DNA of 64,000 nt. Source: Curvibacter sp. GWA2_63_95. GTDB taxonomy: Bacteria > Pseudomonadota > Gammaproteobacteria > Burkholderiales > Burkholderiaceae_C. Numbering within the stretch: the first letter of the stretch is position 1; each line of letters opens with the position of its first letter. A model generated the notes under the pieces. It did no database searches, had not been told where the DNA came from, and worked only from the letters and a program-made list of their open reading frames with translations. Shown one piece after another: positions 15,822-25,015 of the stretch. The stretch is taken from NCBI GenBank assembly GCA_001795455.1, contig MGPB01000037.1, positions 37,310-101,309 of the forward strand, written 5' to 3'. Position numbers and translations under genes: made by a program.

Positions 15822-17621
15822 CTATTTCTGCACCAGGTACTGGGGCGCGGCCATGGTCAGCAGCACGGCGGCGGCCACACGGTCCAGACGTTTGTCGAGC
15901 GGACTGGTCGCGTTAAGCGGTGTGGCGTTCAAGGCGGTCACCATGCGGGCCTGCAGGGCCGCGGGCAGCTGGCCCGCGCACAACAACAGGTTCAGCCGCG
16001 CCACCAGCGCCTTCGCATCGGGTGCCAGTGCCAGTTCAGGCGTGTAGCGGGCCTGGATGTCGAAACCACGCTTGGGATTCCTGGAGTTGTTCACGTTGTG
16101 GGGCAAGTCGGGATCATTCACAAAAATGCCATTGCGCACCACACCTTGCAGGTAGTTGATGTAACCCGCCACGCTGCTCTCGGTGACGATCTGGAACTCG
16201 GGTGCCGATGCGCCGGCCGCAGCCATCTGGGTAGCGGGCGGCACATAACCGGGGCGGAAGAAGTTGAACACCGAAGGCGAGCGCAGCGGACTCTGGCCCA
16301 GTTGGGTCGCCGGATTGCTGAGGTCGCCGATCTTCCAGCTGCCCTGGGCCGAGGTGATGCCAAAGGTGCGGCCCCACTGCACCAGGCGCAGCATGGGCTC
16401 GCGCAGGCGGCCAAACTGCGGGTCGCGCAGCCCGGCAGGACTGCGCGCTTCGTCGTCGAGCAGGATGGCGGCGAACACCGCGCGCAAGTCGCCCCGCACG
16501 CCCCTGCCGTTGTCGGCAAAGGCAGCACTTACACGCGCCACGTAGGCCGGGCTAGGGTTGCTGGTGACCAGGCGCTGGATCATCTGTTTGCCAAAGAAAG
16601 GGCCTACATTGGGATGCAGAAACAAGGTGTCGAGCGCCTTCTTGAGTGCATCCGCACCCGGTGTGTTGGCCGCAATGCTGGTGCCCAGAAAGTGCACGGC
16701 CTGCTCCGAATGGCGATTGGCGGCAAACGCCATGCGTTGTTTGGCAAAGTTGGTATTGCCCACCTTGCGCTTGCCCTCAGGGTCCAGCACTACGGTCACG
16801 TTCTGCCGCTGGTCGAAGTCGTAACCGGTGAACACACGTGCCAGTTGCGTTACATCGTTTTGGCTATAGGTCTCCAGCCGCTGTCCATTGGTTCCGGTCT
16901 TCTCACTGCCATCGGCGTTGAGCTGCACCAGGCCGATGGTGAAGAGCTGCATGACTTCACGCGCATAGTTTTCATCGGGCACGCGGCCGGTGGCGGCGTT
17001 CTCTTTCTGGTTGCCCTTGGTGTTGAGGTAGTGGCCCATGGCGGGGTTCAGCGTCACCTCTTCCAGCAGCGTGCGGAAGTTGCCCAGCGCGTGGCGCGCC
17101 AGCGTGTCCCAGTAGTGCGCCAGGGCGTGGCTGCGCCAGGCAAAGTCCAGCCCCGTGAGCGAGACCACAAAAAACTCGGACAGTGCGAGCGTCAGCCGCT
17201 TGCGCACCGCGTCGGGTGCGGTCATGAGCTGGTTCCAGACCATGTAGTCGCCGGGGTAGAAATGGTCGAAGTAGCGTGTGGTGTTGTCAATCGCGCCATA
17301 GCCGCGCTCATTGAGCCAGTCCCAGCCAGTCTGGCCCTGGGGCGCGTCCAACTGCTGGGCCAGCCAGTCGGCATAGCTGTGTTGCTGCACGGCGGCGATC
17401 TCGGCGTCCGACGCCGAAAACTGCGCCTGCAACAAAAAGCGCGCGGCGTCTTCGGGCGTGTGGGCACGGCTGTACTGCTGGCCCGGGCGCTGCAACAACC
17501 GCCCCCCGGGTGTAGAACAGGCGGCCAGCAGGCCAGCCGCCCCGGCCAGCGCAGCACGCTGGACCCAGCGTTCCGCCACCGGGTCCGCAGCGGCGAGGGT
17601 GTCAGTGTCTTCATGCGTCAT
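15822..17621 (-). CDS. DUF1800 family lipoprotein
   Basis: The product has 599 residues and is first in the operon. The N-terminus after MTHEDTDTL holds a hydrophobic stretch ending LLAAC, a lipobox, so an outer-membrane or periplasmic lipoprotein is likely. Family landmarks are 'HTPEDAARFLLQAQFSASDA', 'NYAREVMQLFTIGL', 'ARVFTGYDFD' and 'GKQMIQRLVTSNPSPAYVAR'. The start MTHED is preferred because the longer track start (17684) places 21 odd residues before it. It acts with the DUF1501 partner; the role is unknown. Confidence 0.88.
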   Translation of the reverse strand: MTHEDTDTLAAADPVAERWVQRAALAGAAGLLAACSTPGGRLLQRPGQQYSRAHTPEDAARFLLQAQFSASDAEIAAVQQHSYADWLAQQLDAPQGQTGWDWLNERGYGAIDNTTRYFDHFYPGDYMVWNQLMTAPDAVRKRLTLALSEFFVVSLTGLDFAWRSHALAHYWDTLARHALGNFRTLLEEVTLNPAMGHYLNTKGNQKENAATGRVPDENYAREVMQLFTIGLVQLNADGSEKTGTNGQRLETYSQNDVTQLARVFTGYDFDQRQNVTVVLDPEGKRKVGNTNFAKQRMAFAANRHSEQAVHFLGTSIAANTPGADALKKALDTLFLHPNVGPFFGKQMIQRLVTSNPSPAYVARVSAAFADNGRGVRGDLRAVFAAILLDDEARSPAGLRDPQFGRLREPMLRLVQWGRTFGITSAQGSWKIGDLSNPATQLGQSPLRSPSVFNFFRPGYVPPATQMAAAGASAPEFQIVTESSVAGYINYLQGVVRNGIFVNDPDLPHNVNNSRNPKRGFDIQARYTPELALAPDAKALVARLNLLLCAGQLPAALQARMVTALNATPLNATSPLDKRLDRVAAAVLLTMAAPQYLVQK

Positions 17622-17703
17622 ACAGCAGTCCCCTGTGCAGCCGATGGCGGCCACTGCGCGCATGGTAACCACCGGCCAAGACACTTTGCGCTAGGCTAGG
17701 CCC

Positions 17704-20289
17704 ATGCTGCTACCTTTGCTCACCACTTTCTCCTGGCAGGAGCTGCGCCAGCACCCCTGGCGCAATGCGGCGGCCGTGGTGTCGGTGATGCTGGGGGTGG
17801 CCCTGGCGTTTGCAGTGCACCTGATCAACGCATCGGCGCTGGACGAGTTTTCGCAGGCCGTGCGTTCGGTGGGTGGCCAGCCCGACCTGGAACTGCGCAC
17901 CGCAGCTGGCAGCGCCAGCAGTGTGGACCTGGCTCTGTGGGGCCAGCTGCTGCAGCACCCCGACGTGGCGGTGGCGGCACCGGTACTGGAGCTCAGCACC
18001 TATGCCATCCACGCGGGCCAAAAAACCCTGCTGCGTGTGGTGGGCGTGGACGCGCTGCAAGTGGCCGCGGTGGCGCCTGACCTGTTGCCCCTGCCCGCTG
18101 CCAATGCCGACCGACTGGCCTTCTTCGCCCCCGACACGGTGTTTCTGAACCCGCTGGCGCGCCAGGCCTTGCCCGGTGCCACGGTGCAGTTGCAGCACGG
18201 CCTGGGCCTGCACACCCTGCAGGTAGCGGGCAGCGTGGCCGCGGGGGGTGCCCCGCTAGCGGTGATGGACATTGCCGCCGTGCAAAGCCTGTTTGGCCGC
18301 AGCGACCTGAGCCGTGTGGATGTGCGGCTGCGTGCGGGCGTGGACCGTGCCCAATTTGTGCGCGACGTCACAGAGGCCGCCGACTGGCCCGCCGGTGCCA
18401 CGCTGCGCGCGCCCGGCGACGCGGTGGAACGCATCAGCAACCTGTCACGCGCCTACCGCGTGAACCTGACCGTGCTGGCGCTGGTGGCACTGTTCACCGG
18501 GGGCTTTCTGGTGTTCTCGGTGCTGGCCCTCAGCGTGGCGCGGCGGGCGCAGCAGTTTGCGCTGTTGGGCGTGCTGGGCCTGACCGGCCGGCAACGGTTG
18601 CAGCTGGTGCTGCTGGAAGCCGCGGCGCTGGGCAGCGTGGGCAGCTTGCTGGGCCTGGCGCTGGGCAGCGCGTTGGCCGCACTTGCGCTGCGCCTGCTGG
18701 GCGGTGACCTGGGGGGTGGTTTTTTTGCGGGCAGCACCCCTGCTTTGCAATGGAGCGGTGCGGCCGCGCTGGTGTTTGGCCTGCTGGGCGTGGCCGCCGC
18801 GCTGGTAGGCGCCTGGGCACCGGCCCGGCTGGCGCAGCAGCTGCCCCCGGCGCAAACGCTCAAGGGCCTGGGCGCGCCGGATGCGAGCCACCACCGGGCC
18901 TGGCTGGGCGCGGCGCTGCTGGTGGCGGGTGGCCTGCTGGCGCTGCTGCCCCCGGTGTGGGAGATCCCGCTGGCGGCCTACCTGAGCGTGGCGTGTTTGC
19001 TGCTGGGTGGCATCACCGCGCTGCCCGCCGCCGTGGGCTGGGTGCTGGACGGGGTGGCCCCCTTCGTGGCGCGCCGTGCCCTGCCGCTGCTGGCGGTGGA
19101 GCGTGCGCGCCGAGTGCGCGAAAGTGCGGCGGTGGCGGTGAGTGGTGTGGTGGCATCGCTGAGCCTAGCGGTGGCACTGACCGTGATGGTGGCAAGCTTT
19201 CGCACCTCGGTGACCGACTGGCTGGATGTGGTGCTGCCCGCCGCCTTGTATGTGCGCACCGGCACCAGCGGCAGTACCACCGAGGCAGCCTACTTTGACC
19301 CCGCTTTCGTGCAGGGTGCGGCGCAGGTGCCGGGCGTGGAGCGTTTGAGCACGCAGCGCACGCTGTCCCTCACGCTGGACCCGGCCCAACCCGCCATTGC
19401 GTTGCTGGTGCGCCCGCTGCGCGACGCCCAAACGGGCGCACTGAACCTGCCCTCGGTGGGCAACCCGGTGCCAGTGCCTGCCGGGCGCGTGGGTGTGTAC
19501 GTGAGCGAGGCCATGCTGGACCTGTATGCGGCGCGACTGGGACGGGATTTGCCTGCACTTTCAGCATCATTTAGGCCTCCAGCCCCCGTGGAATCTGCGC
19601 AAACAGCTATCTTTTTTGTAGCAGGCGTGTGGCGCGACTATGCCCGCCAGTTTGGCACCGTGGCCATGGACCCGGCCGACTTTGCACGCTACAGCCGCGA
19701 CACGCGGGTCAACGACATCGCCTTCTGGTTGCACCCGGAGGCGGATGTGCCGCAGGTACAAGAACAATTGCGCGCGCTGGCCAACCAACTGGCCCACACA
19801 CCCGATGGTGCGGCGGGCAACTTGCTGGAGTTTGGCTCCGCCCGCGAGATTCGCGCCACCAGCCTGAAGATTTTTGACCGCAGCTTTGCCGTGACCTACT
19901 GGCTGCAGGCGGTGGCCATTGGCATTGGCCTGTTTGGCGTAGCGGCCAGCTTCAGTGCGCAGGTGCTGGCGCGGCGCAAGGAGTTTGGCCTGTTGGTGCA
20001 CCTGGGGCTCACGCGGCGGCAAATCCTGCGCGTGGTGGCGCTGGAGGGCGCGGCCTGGACTGCGCTGGGTGCGTTGGCCGGCGTGGCGCTGGGCCTGGCG
20101 GTGGCCGTGGTGCTGGTGCATGTGGTGAACCCGCAGAGCTTCCACTGGACCATGGAACTGGCCCTACCCTGGGGCCGGCTGGCGGCGCTGGCGGCCGCTG
20201 TGGTGGTGGCCGGAACAACAACGGCCTGGCTGTCAGGCCAGGCCGCTGCGGGGCGCGATGCAGTGATGGCGGTGAAAGAGGACTGGTAA
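17704..20289 (+). CDS. FtsX-type ABC transporter permease, large
   Basis: The 861-residue inner-membrane protein has an N-terminal helix, a large periplasmic domain, a cluster of helices with 'ARRAQQFALLGVLGLTGRQR', a second large soluble region and a final cluster with 'LARRKEFGLLVHLGLTRRQI'. That is two FtsX domains in one chain, as in AttF/G- and YbbP-type permeases that act on envelope components. It has no ATPase beside it; the FtsX-type ATPase at 829 is the obvious candidate. The segment 'APVESAQTAIFFVAG' is encoded by an in-frame antisense copy of the dispersed repeat (copy d). Confidence 0.88.
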   Translation: MLLPLLTTFSWQELRQHPWRNAAAVVSVMLGVALAFAVHLINASALDEFSQAVRSVGGQPDLELRTAAGSASSVDLALWGQLLQHPDVAVAAPVLELSTYAIHAGQKTLLRVVGVDALQVAAVAPDLLPLPAANADRLAFFAPDTVFLNPLARQALPGATVQLQHGLGLHTLQVAGSVAAGGAPLAVMDIAAVQSLFGRSDLSRVDVRLRAGVDRAQFVRDVTEAADWPAGATLRAPGDAVERISNLSRAYRVNLTVLALVALFTGGFLVFSVLALSVARRAQQFALLGVLGLTGRQRLQLVLLEAAALGSVGSLLGLALGSALAALALRLLGGDLGGGFFAGSTPALQWSGAAALVFGLLGVAAALVGAWAPARLAQQLPPAQTLKGLGAPDASHHRAWLGAALLVAGGLLALLPPVWEIPLAAYLSVACLLLGGITALPAAVGWVLDGVAPFVARRALPLLAVERARRVRESAAVAVSGVVASLSLAVALTVMVASFRTSVTDWLDVVLPAALYVRTGTSGSTTEAAYFDPAFVQGAAQVPGVERLSTQRTLSLTLDPAQPAIALLVRPLRDAQTGALNLPSVGNPVPVPAGRVGVYVSEAMLDLYAARLGRDLPALSASFRPPAPVESAQTAIFFVAGVWRDYARQFGTVAMDPADFARYSRDTRVNDIAFWLHPEADVPQVQEQLRALANQLAHTPDGAAGNLLEFGSAREIRATSLKIFDRSFAVTYWLQAVAIGIGLFGVAASFSAQVLARRKEFGLLVHLGLTRRQILRVVALEGAAWTALGALAGVALGLAVAVVLVHVVNPQSFHWTMELALPWGRLAALAAAVVVAGTTTAWLSGQAAAGRDAVMAVKEDW
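19562..19624 (-). repeat. Dispersed repeat copy d, antisense in frame inside the FtsX permease
   Basis: The minus strand reads GCTACAAAAAAGATAGCTGT then TTGCGCAGATTCCACGGGGG and CTGGAGGCC, an excellent match to the family. Read from the plus strand it adds APVESAQTAIFF to the second soluble domain of the permease without breaking the frame. Confidence 0.85.
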
Positions 20290-20317
20290 GCCCTGCCCCA
20301 CCACCACGTGGCTGCGC

Positions 20318-21349
20318 TTATTTCTTGGCGCGGATCTTGACCAGCTCGGCCTGCGCTTCGTTCCACAGGTCCATGCCAATGTCGGCACCGATCTGGGCGT
20401 ACACGCGGGTCAGCTTGTCACGCATGCGGGCGGACTCGGCGGGCGACAGCTCATTCACCTGCATGCCCTTGGCCTTCAAGTCGGCAACGGCCCGGGAGGC
20501 TTCGTCGCGGGTGTCCTTGCGTTCAAAGTCGCGGCTCAGCTTGGCGGCGTCGCTGAGGATCTTTTGTTCGTCCTTGGACAGCTGGTCCCACCATTTCTTG
20601 CTGACCATCACGATCCAGGGGCTGTACACGTGGTTGGTCACCGTCATGTACTTTTGCACTTCGTAGAACTTGCTCGACAGGATGGTGTTGAAGGGGTTTT
20701 CCTGGCCGTCCACGGTGTTGGTTTCCAGCGCGCTGAACAACTCAGAAAACGCCATGGGCACGGCGTTGGCACCCAGGGTCTTGAAGCTGTTGAGGAACAC
20801 ATTGTTTTGCATCACCCGCAGCTTGATGCCGTCCAGGTCTTCCACCTTGTTGATGGCGCGCTTGCTGTTGGTCAGGTTGCGAAAACCGTTCTCCCAGTAG
20901 GCCAGGCCCACCAGGCCTTTTTCCTGCAGCTTGGCGCGGATTTTGTCGCCAATGGGGCCGTCCAGCAGCGCATCGGCTTCCTTGGCGTTGCTGATCAAAA
21001 AGGGCGTATCCCACAGCGCCATTTCCTTGGTGATGCCGACCAGCGTGGCCGTCGACCCGACCATCATTTCCTGCGCGCCGCCAATCAGCGAGTTCTGCAT
21101 CTGCACATCGGGACCCAGTGCGGAGGCACCAATCGTGCGCACCTTCATCTTGCCGCCCGAAGCCTTTTCCACCGCCTCGGCAAACACCTTGGACGCACGG
21201 CCCTGGTTGCTTTGCTCGTTGAGGCCATAGCCAAAACGGATCAGGCGCGGTTTGATGTCTTGCGCCAGCGCGGGCAAGGCAGCGCTGAACACGGCGGCAC
21301 CGGCCACGGCCAGCACGGCGCGGCGGATCAGGGTGGTGGAAGCTTTCAT
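20318..21349 (-). CDS. dctP: TRAP transporter substrate-binding protein (DctP family)
   Basis: This 343-residue periplasmic protein has a signal peptide ending 'ALPALAQ'. Its family pattern includes 'IRFGYGLNEQSNQGRASKVF' and 'ENGFRNLTNSKRAI', with 'DGIKLRVMQNNVFLNSFKTL' supplying the carboxylate-binding arginine region. It captures an organic acid for the DctQM membrane pair encoded upstream. Position in an operon with gluconokinase suggests gluconate or a related sugar acid as ligand. A 64-base gap separates it from dctM. Confidence 0.93.
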   Translation of the reverse strand: MKASTTLIRRAVLAVAGAAVFSAALPALAQDIKPRLIRFGYGLNEQSNQGRASKVFAEAVEKASGGKMKVRTIGASALGPDVQMQNSLIGGAQEMMVGSTATLVGITKEMALWDTPFLISNAKEADALLDGPIGDKIRAKLQEKGLVGLAYWENGFRNLTNSKRAINKVEDLDGIKLRVMQNNVFLNSFKTLGANAVPMAFSELFSALETNTVDGQENPFNTILSSKFYEVQKYMTVTNHVYSPWIVMVSKKWWDQLSKDEQKILSDAAKLSRDFERKDTRDEASRAVADLKAKGMQVNELSPAESARMRDKLTRVYAQIGADIGMDLWNEAQAELVKIRAKK

Positions 21350-21413
21350 GGAATGTCTCCTGGGTGTTGTTGTGGAAGAAAACGGGAACAGAGCGGGAAC
21401 AAAAGAACGGAAG

Positions 21414-22706
21414 TCAACGCATCCACGCCACCGGTGCGGTCACGATTTGCGGGAACAGGACGAACAGGAACAGGATCAGCGTGTAGGTGATGAGGAAAGG
21501 GTTCACGCCCTTGATGACCTGGTGCAGCGGCAGCCGCCCCACCCCGGCCACCACATTGAGCACCGTACCCACCGGTGGTGTGATGAGACCAATGGCGCCG
21601 TTGAGCACAAACATCAGACCGAAGTACACCGGGTCAATGCCAGCCTTCACGGCAATCGGCAACATCACGGGCGCAAAGATCAGGATGGTGGGCGTGAGGT
21701 CCAGCGCGGTGCCCACCAGAATGAGTACCAGCATCATCACCACCATCAGGAGGCGTGGGCTCTCCACCAGCGGGCCCAGCCAGCCGGTCAGCACATTGGG
21801 CAAATCAGCCAGCGTGATCATGTAGCTGGCCACTTGCGCACCGGCACACAGGAACATCACGATGGCCGTGGTCTTGGCCGCGCGCACCAGCACGCCGTAG
21901 ACCGCCGAAATTTTCATCTCGCGGTGGATGAACAGGGCGACCACCAGCGCATAGAACGCGGCCACCACCGCGGCTTCGGTGGGTGTGAACACACCGCTCT
22001 TCATGCCACCAATGATGATCAGCGGCATCAGCAGTGCCCAGAACGCCTTGCGCGTGGCTTGCAGGCGTTCACGCATGGGCAGCGGCTGGCCTTCGGGCAA
22101 ATCGATTTTGCGCAGCACCAGCTTCCAGGCCACGATCAGGCCGACCCCCATGATGAGGCCGGGCACGATGCCCGAGAGGAACAGCGACGAGATCGAGGTG
22201 TTGGTGGTCACGCCGTAGATCACAAACGGCATGCTGGGCGGAATGATGGGCGCGATGATGCCGCCCGAGGCAATCAGCCCCGCCGAGGTGTGCATGGGGT
22301 AACCCTGCTGGCGCATCATGGGCATGAGGATGGTCGCCAGTGCGGCCGTGTCGGCCAGGGCAGAACCACTCATGCTGGCCATCAGCACCGCCGCGCCAAT
22401 GGCCACAAAGCCCAGGCCACCCCGGATGTGCCCCACCCAGGCCTGCGCCATGGTGATGATGCGCCGGCTGATACCGCCGGTGTTCATCAGCTCGCCGGCC
22501 AGGATGAAGAAGGGCACGGCCAGCAGCGCAAAACTGTCCACCCCCGCCACCAGGTTTTGTGCCAGCAGCTGCGTGTCCCAGAAGTCCAGCACCCAGGCCA
22601 TCGCGGCCCCGGTCAGCACCAGCGACAGGGCCATGTTCATGCCAATGCCCATGAGCGCCAGCATGCCGACGCAAAACACAATGAATGCGAGACCTTCGTT
22701 AGACAT
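21414..22706 (-). CDS. dctM: TRAP transporter large permease (DctM)
   Basis: The product has 430 residues and about twelve membrane segments. DctM signatures include 'VPFFILAGELMNTGGISRRI', 'SMSGSALADTAALATILMPM' and the C-terminal 'ITPPVGTVLNVVAGVG'. It uses a sodium or proton gradient to move the substrate delivered by DctP and needs the small subunit DctQ. It lies 87 bases downstream of dctQ, an unusually long gap for this operon; that gap holds only a G-rich stretch and no clear hairpin. Confidence 0.94.
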   Translation of the reverse strand: MSNEGLAFIVFCVGMLALMGIGMNMALSLVLTGAAMAWVLDFWDTQLLAQNLVAGVDSFALLAVPFFILAGELMNTGGISRRIITMAQAWVGHIRGGLGFVAIGAAVLMASMSGSALADTAALATILMPMMRQQGYPMHTSAGLIASGGIIAPIIPPSMPFVIYGVTTNTSISSLFLSGIVPGLIMGVGLIVAWKLVLRKIDLPEGQPLPMRERLQATRKAFWALLMPLIIIGGMKSGVFTPTEAAVVAAFYALVVALFIHREMKISAVYGVLVRAAKTTAIVMFLCAGAQVASYMITLADLPNVLTGWLGPLVESPRLLMVVMMLVLILVGTALDLTPTILIFAPVMLPIAVKAGIDPVYFGLMFVLNGAIGLITPPVGTVLNVVAGVGRLPLHQVIKGVNPFLITYTLILFLFVLFPQIVTAPVAWMR

Positions 22707-22793
22707 GCAACCTCCGGCGCGCCGCCTGAAGAAAGACTGCGGCGCCCTGCAGGGGCAGTGAACGAATGTGAACGGGGGGGTGCATATCCATAT

Positions 22794-23309
22794 CTATTCC
22801 ACTTCCGCGCCGTGACCGAGGTCCAGGGGCGTGCGTTGTAGCAATTCCCACAGGGCCATGGCGCCAATGGCGATGGCGCACAGCAGGGCCGGCAGAGGCA
22901 ACAGCGCAGTGGGGTAACCCATCACCACGGAGTAGCTGTCTATCCCCACCACGACCTGTTGCCAGGCCCCGCGGCCCAGCAGCACACAGGCCAGCAACAC
23001 CAGCACACGGATCACCGCCGTCATCAGCGCCAGTGCCAGCGGTCTCTTCTGCAACATCGCCACCAGGCTGGTGAACGCCATGTGCTCCCCAGCCGGGTAG
23101 GCGGCTGTGGCACCGATGAACACCATCCAGACAAACAGCAGGCGCGACAGCTCTTCACTGCCAGCCACGCCGCTACCAAAGCCGTAGCGCAACACCACGT
23201 TCACGAATACGGACACCGCCATCACGCCCAGGCAAAGCGCCAACAGCACGTGGGTCAGCTGAACAAACTTGCCGGGCGCTGCGGCCGGGTCTTGGACGGG
23301 TTCGGTCAT
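22794..23309 (-). CDS. dctQ: TRAP transporter small permease (DctQ)
   Basis: The product has 171 residues with four hydrophobic segments and the DctQ pattern 'NVVLRYGFGSGVAGSEELSR' followed by 'LLFVWMVFIGATAAYPAGEH'. It is the obligatory partner of DctM. The start MTEPVQDPAA overlaps the gluconokinase stop as ATGA; the longer track ORF runs into gntK in another frame. Confidence 0.92.
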   Translation of the reverse strand: MTEPVQDPAAAPGKFVQLTHVLLALCLGVMAVSVFVNVVLRYGFGSGVAGSEELSRLLFVWMVFIGATAAYPAGEHMAFTSLVAMLQKRPLALALMTAVIRVLVLLACVLLGRGAWQQVVVGIDSYSVVMGYPTALLPLPALLCAIAIGAMALWELLQRTPLDLGHGAEVE

Positions 23310-23809
23310 GCAGGCTCCTGCGTTGCGGACAACCATTCGGTGACCATGGTCTGCAGTTGGGCCAGGGGAAGGGTGGCATCCAGGCGCAACACACCGGCCT
23401 CGCCCACGGGCGATTCGAGTGTGGCGAACTGGTTGTCCACCAGGCTGGTGGAAAAGAAATGCGCAGCACGTGCCCCGACGCGGGCCAGCGCCTCGGCCTT
23501 GCCAATCTCCAGAAACACAAAGCGCAGATTCGGCGCGGCTTGGCGCAGACGGTTGCGGTAGGCACGTTTGAGGGCCGAACAAGTCACCACCGCGCCGGCA
23601 GGTCGGGCCTGCAACTGAGCCCCCAGGGTGGCCAGCCAGTCCGCGCGGTCAACGTCGGTCAGCGCAATGCCGCGGGCCATCTTGTCGCGATTGGCCGTGC
23701 TGTGGTAGTGGTCGCCCTCCACCAGCGGCAGGCCGGTGGCCAGGGCCACGGCCTCACCCAGACTGGATTTTCCGCAGCCGGAGACGCCCATGATGACGAT
23801 GGAATGCAT
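23306..23809 (-). CDS. gntK: Gluconokinase
   Basis: This 167-residue kinase phosphorylates D-gluconate to 6-phosphogluconate, which enters the Entner-Doudoroff or pentose phosphate route. It has a P-loop GVSGCGKS (about 8-15), 'LVEGDHYHSTANRDKMARGI' with the substrate-binding region, 'VVTCSALKRAYRNRLR' and a C-terminal 'SPVGEAGVLRLDATL', all standard for thermoresistant-type GntK. It is the first gene of gntK-dctQ-dctM-dctP. A perfect operator palindrome lies 15 bases before the start. The start MHSIVIMG is chosen; the track extension covers the operator. Confidence 0.94.
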   Translation of the reverse strand: MHSIVIMGVSGCGKSSLGEAVALATGLPLVEGDHYHSTANRDKMARGIALTDVDRADWLATLGAQLQARPAGAVVTCSALKRAYRNRLRQAAPNLRFVFLEIGKAEALARVGARAAHFFSTSLVDNQFATLESPVGEAGVLRLDATLPLAQLQTMVTEWLSATQEPA

Positions 23810-23823
23810 AAACCTCGCAAATC

Positions 23824-23837
23824 GGATAGCGCTATCC
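23824..23837. promoter_or_regulatory. Operator 1, perfect 14-bp palindrome GGATAGCGCTATCC
   Basis: This exact palindrome occurs twice in the divergent gntK-lacI gap. The copy here ends 14 bases upstream of the gntK start codon, where a bound repressor would block transcription. The even-length central CG palindrome is the standard form of a LacI-family operator. Confidence 0.8.
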
Positions 23838-23931
23838 AAAAATAACCAAATAAATGCTGCATGGCGGATTTCGGTCCACTTTTCAGAGTGAACGCCCAGC
23901 TTAGGGGTTTGTCCGCGACCCATCCCATGCA

Positions 23932-23945
23932 GGATAGCGCTATCC
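23932..23945. promoter_or_regulatory. Operator 2, perfect 14-bp palindrome GGATAGCGCTATCC
   Basis: This second identical copy starts 108 bases from operator 1 and 57 bases before the regulator start. It probably mediates autoregulation, and together with operator 1 could support DNA looping. Confidence 0.8.
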
Positions 23946-23988
23946 TATGCGAAGATATTTGCATGCCATTCAGTAGTTTCCCTAGGCC

Positions 23989-25011
23989 ATGACAGTCCCC
24001 ATCCGCCCCCGCGCCACTGGCCGCGTCACGCTCTCCGACGTGGCGCATCTGGCCGGTGTCAGCCCCATTACCGTGTCACGCGCACTGCGCGGCGAACGGG
24101 CCGTAGCGCCCGAGCTGGTGGCCAAGGTGCAGGCAGCGGCCCACAAGCTGGGTTATGTGCCCAACCCCGCCGCACGGGCCTTGGCCTCGGGCCAAAGCAG
24201 CCACGTGGCGGTTCTGATTCCGATGCTGTCGAACGCGCTGTTTGTGGATGTGCTGGAGACTTTGCAGCAAACCCTGCGCCAAGCGGGGTACCAGGCACTG
24301 ATTGGCATCACCCACTACGACGCGAGTGAAGAAGAAAGCCTGCTGCGCGAACAACTGTTGCACCGACCGGCCGGGCTCATCGTCACCGGGCTGGAACGCA
24401 GCGACGCCACACGCGGGCTGATCGCCCAAAGCGGGGTGCCTTGTGTACACCTGATGACCGCCGAAGCCCCCGAAGGGGCCTACTGCGTGGGCTTCTCACA
24501 GCGCGACGCGGGCCACGACCTGACGCAGCACCTGCTGGACCAAGGCCATCGGCGCATTGCCTTTGCTGCCGCCCAACTGGACCCACGCGCCCTGCAGCGC
24601 CTGGAGGGCTGGCGCCAGGCCTTGCAGGCGGCAGGCCGCTACGACGCAACGCTGGAATGGTTGAACCCGGCGCCCTCCTCGCTGTCACTGGGAGCCCGCA
24701 TGTTTGAGCAAATCATGGGGCAGCAACCGCCGGTGGACGCCATCTTTTTCTGCAACGACGACCTGGCCCAGGGTGCCTTGCTGGCGGCACTGCGCCTGGG
24801 CATTTCGGTGCCACAGCGGGTGGCGATTGCGGGCTTCAACGACCTGACCGGCAGCGACCAGATGCTGCCGCCGCTGACCACCGTGCGCACCCCGCGCGCC
24901 GAGATCGGCCAGGCCGCGGGGCAGATGCTGGTGGCGCTGATGCAAGGTGAGACGGTTGCCTCACCTTGCGTCAACCTGGGCTACACGCTGCAACTTCGCG
25001 ACAGCGCCTGA
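23989..25011 (+). CDS. gntR: LacI-family regulator, GntR type
   Basis: The product has 340 residues. The N-terminal helix-turn-helix and hinge read 'VTLSDVAHLAGVSPITVSRA' then 'LRGERAVAPELVAKVQAAAH', the classic LacI layout, followed by a periplasmic-binding-type sensor domain. It is divergent from gntK and flanked by two copies of a LacI-type operator, so it most likely represses the gluconokinase/TRAP operon and responds to gluconate or 6-phosphogluconate. The gene name is by context and similarity of type; other sugar acids are possible. Confidence 0.88.
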   Translation: MTVPIRPRATGRVTLSDVAHLAGVSPITVSRALRGERAVAPELVAKVQAAAHKLGYVPNPAARALASGQSSHVAVLIPMLSNALFVDVLETLQQTLRQAGYQALIGITHYDASEEESLLREQLLHRPAGLIVTGLERSDATRGLIAQSGVPCVHLMTAEAPEGAYCVGFSQRDAGHDLTQHLLDQGHRRIAFAAAQLDPRALQRLEGWRQALQAAGRYDATLEWLNPAPSSLSLGARMFEQIMGQQPPVDAIFFCNDDLAQGALLAALRLGISVPQRVAIAGFNDLTGSDQMLPPLTTVRTPRAEIGQAAGQMLVALMQGETVASPCVNLGYTLQLRDSA

Positions 25012-25015
25012 AAAG

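Noticed and set aside
14970-17699. Long plus-strand ORF of 909 residues
   Set aside because: It is antisense to DUF1501 and DUF1800, which have clear signal sequences and family motifs; the ORF is His/Gln/Arg-rich shadow translation.
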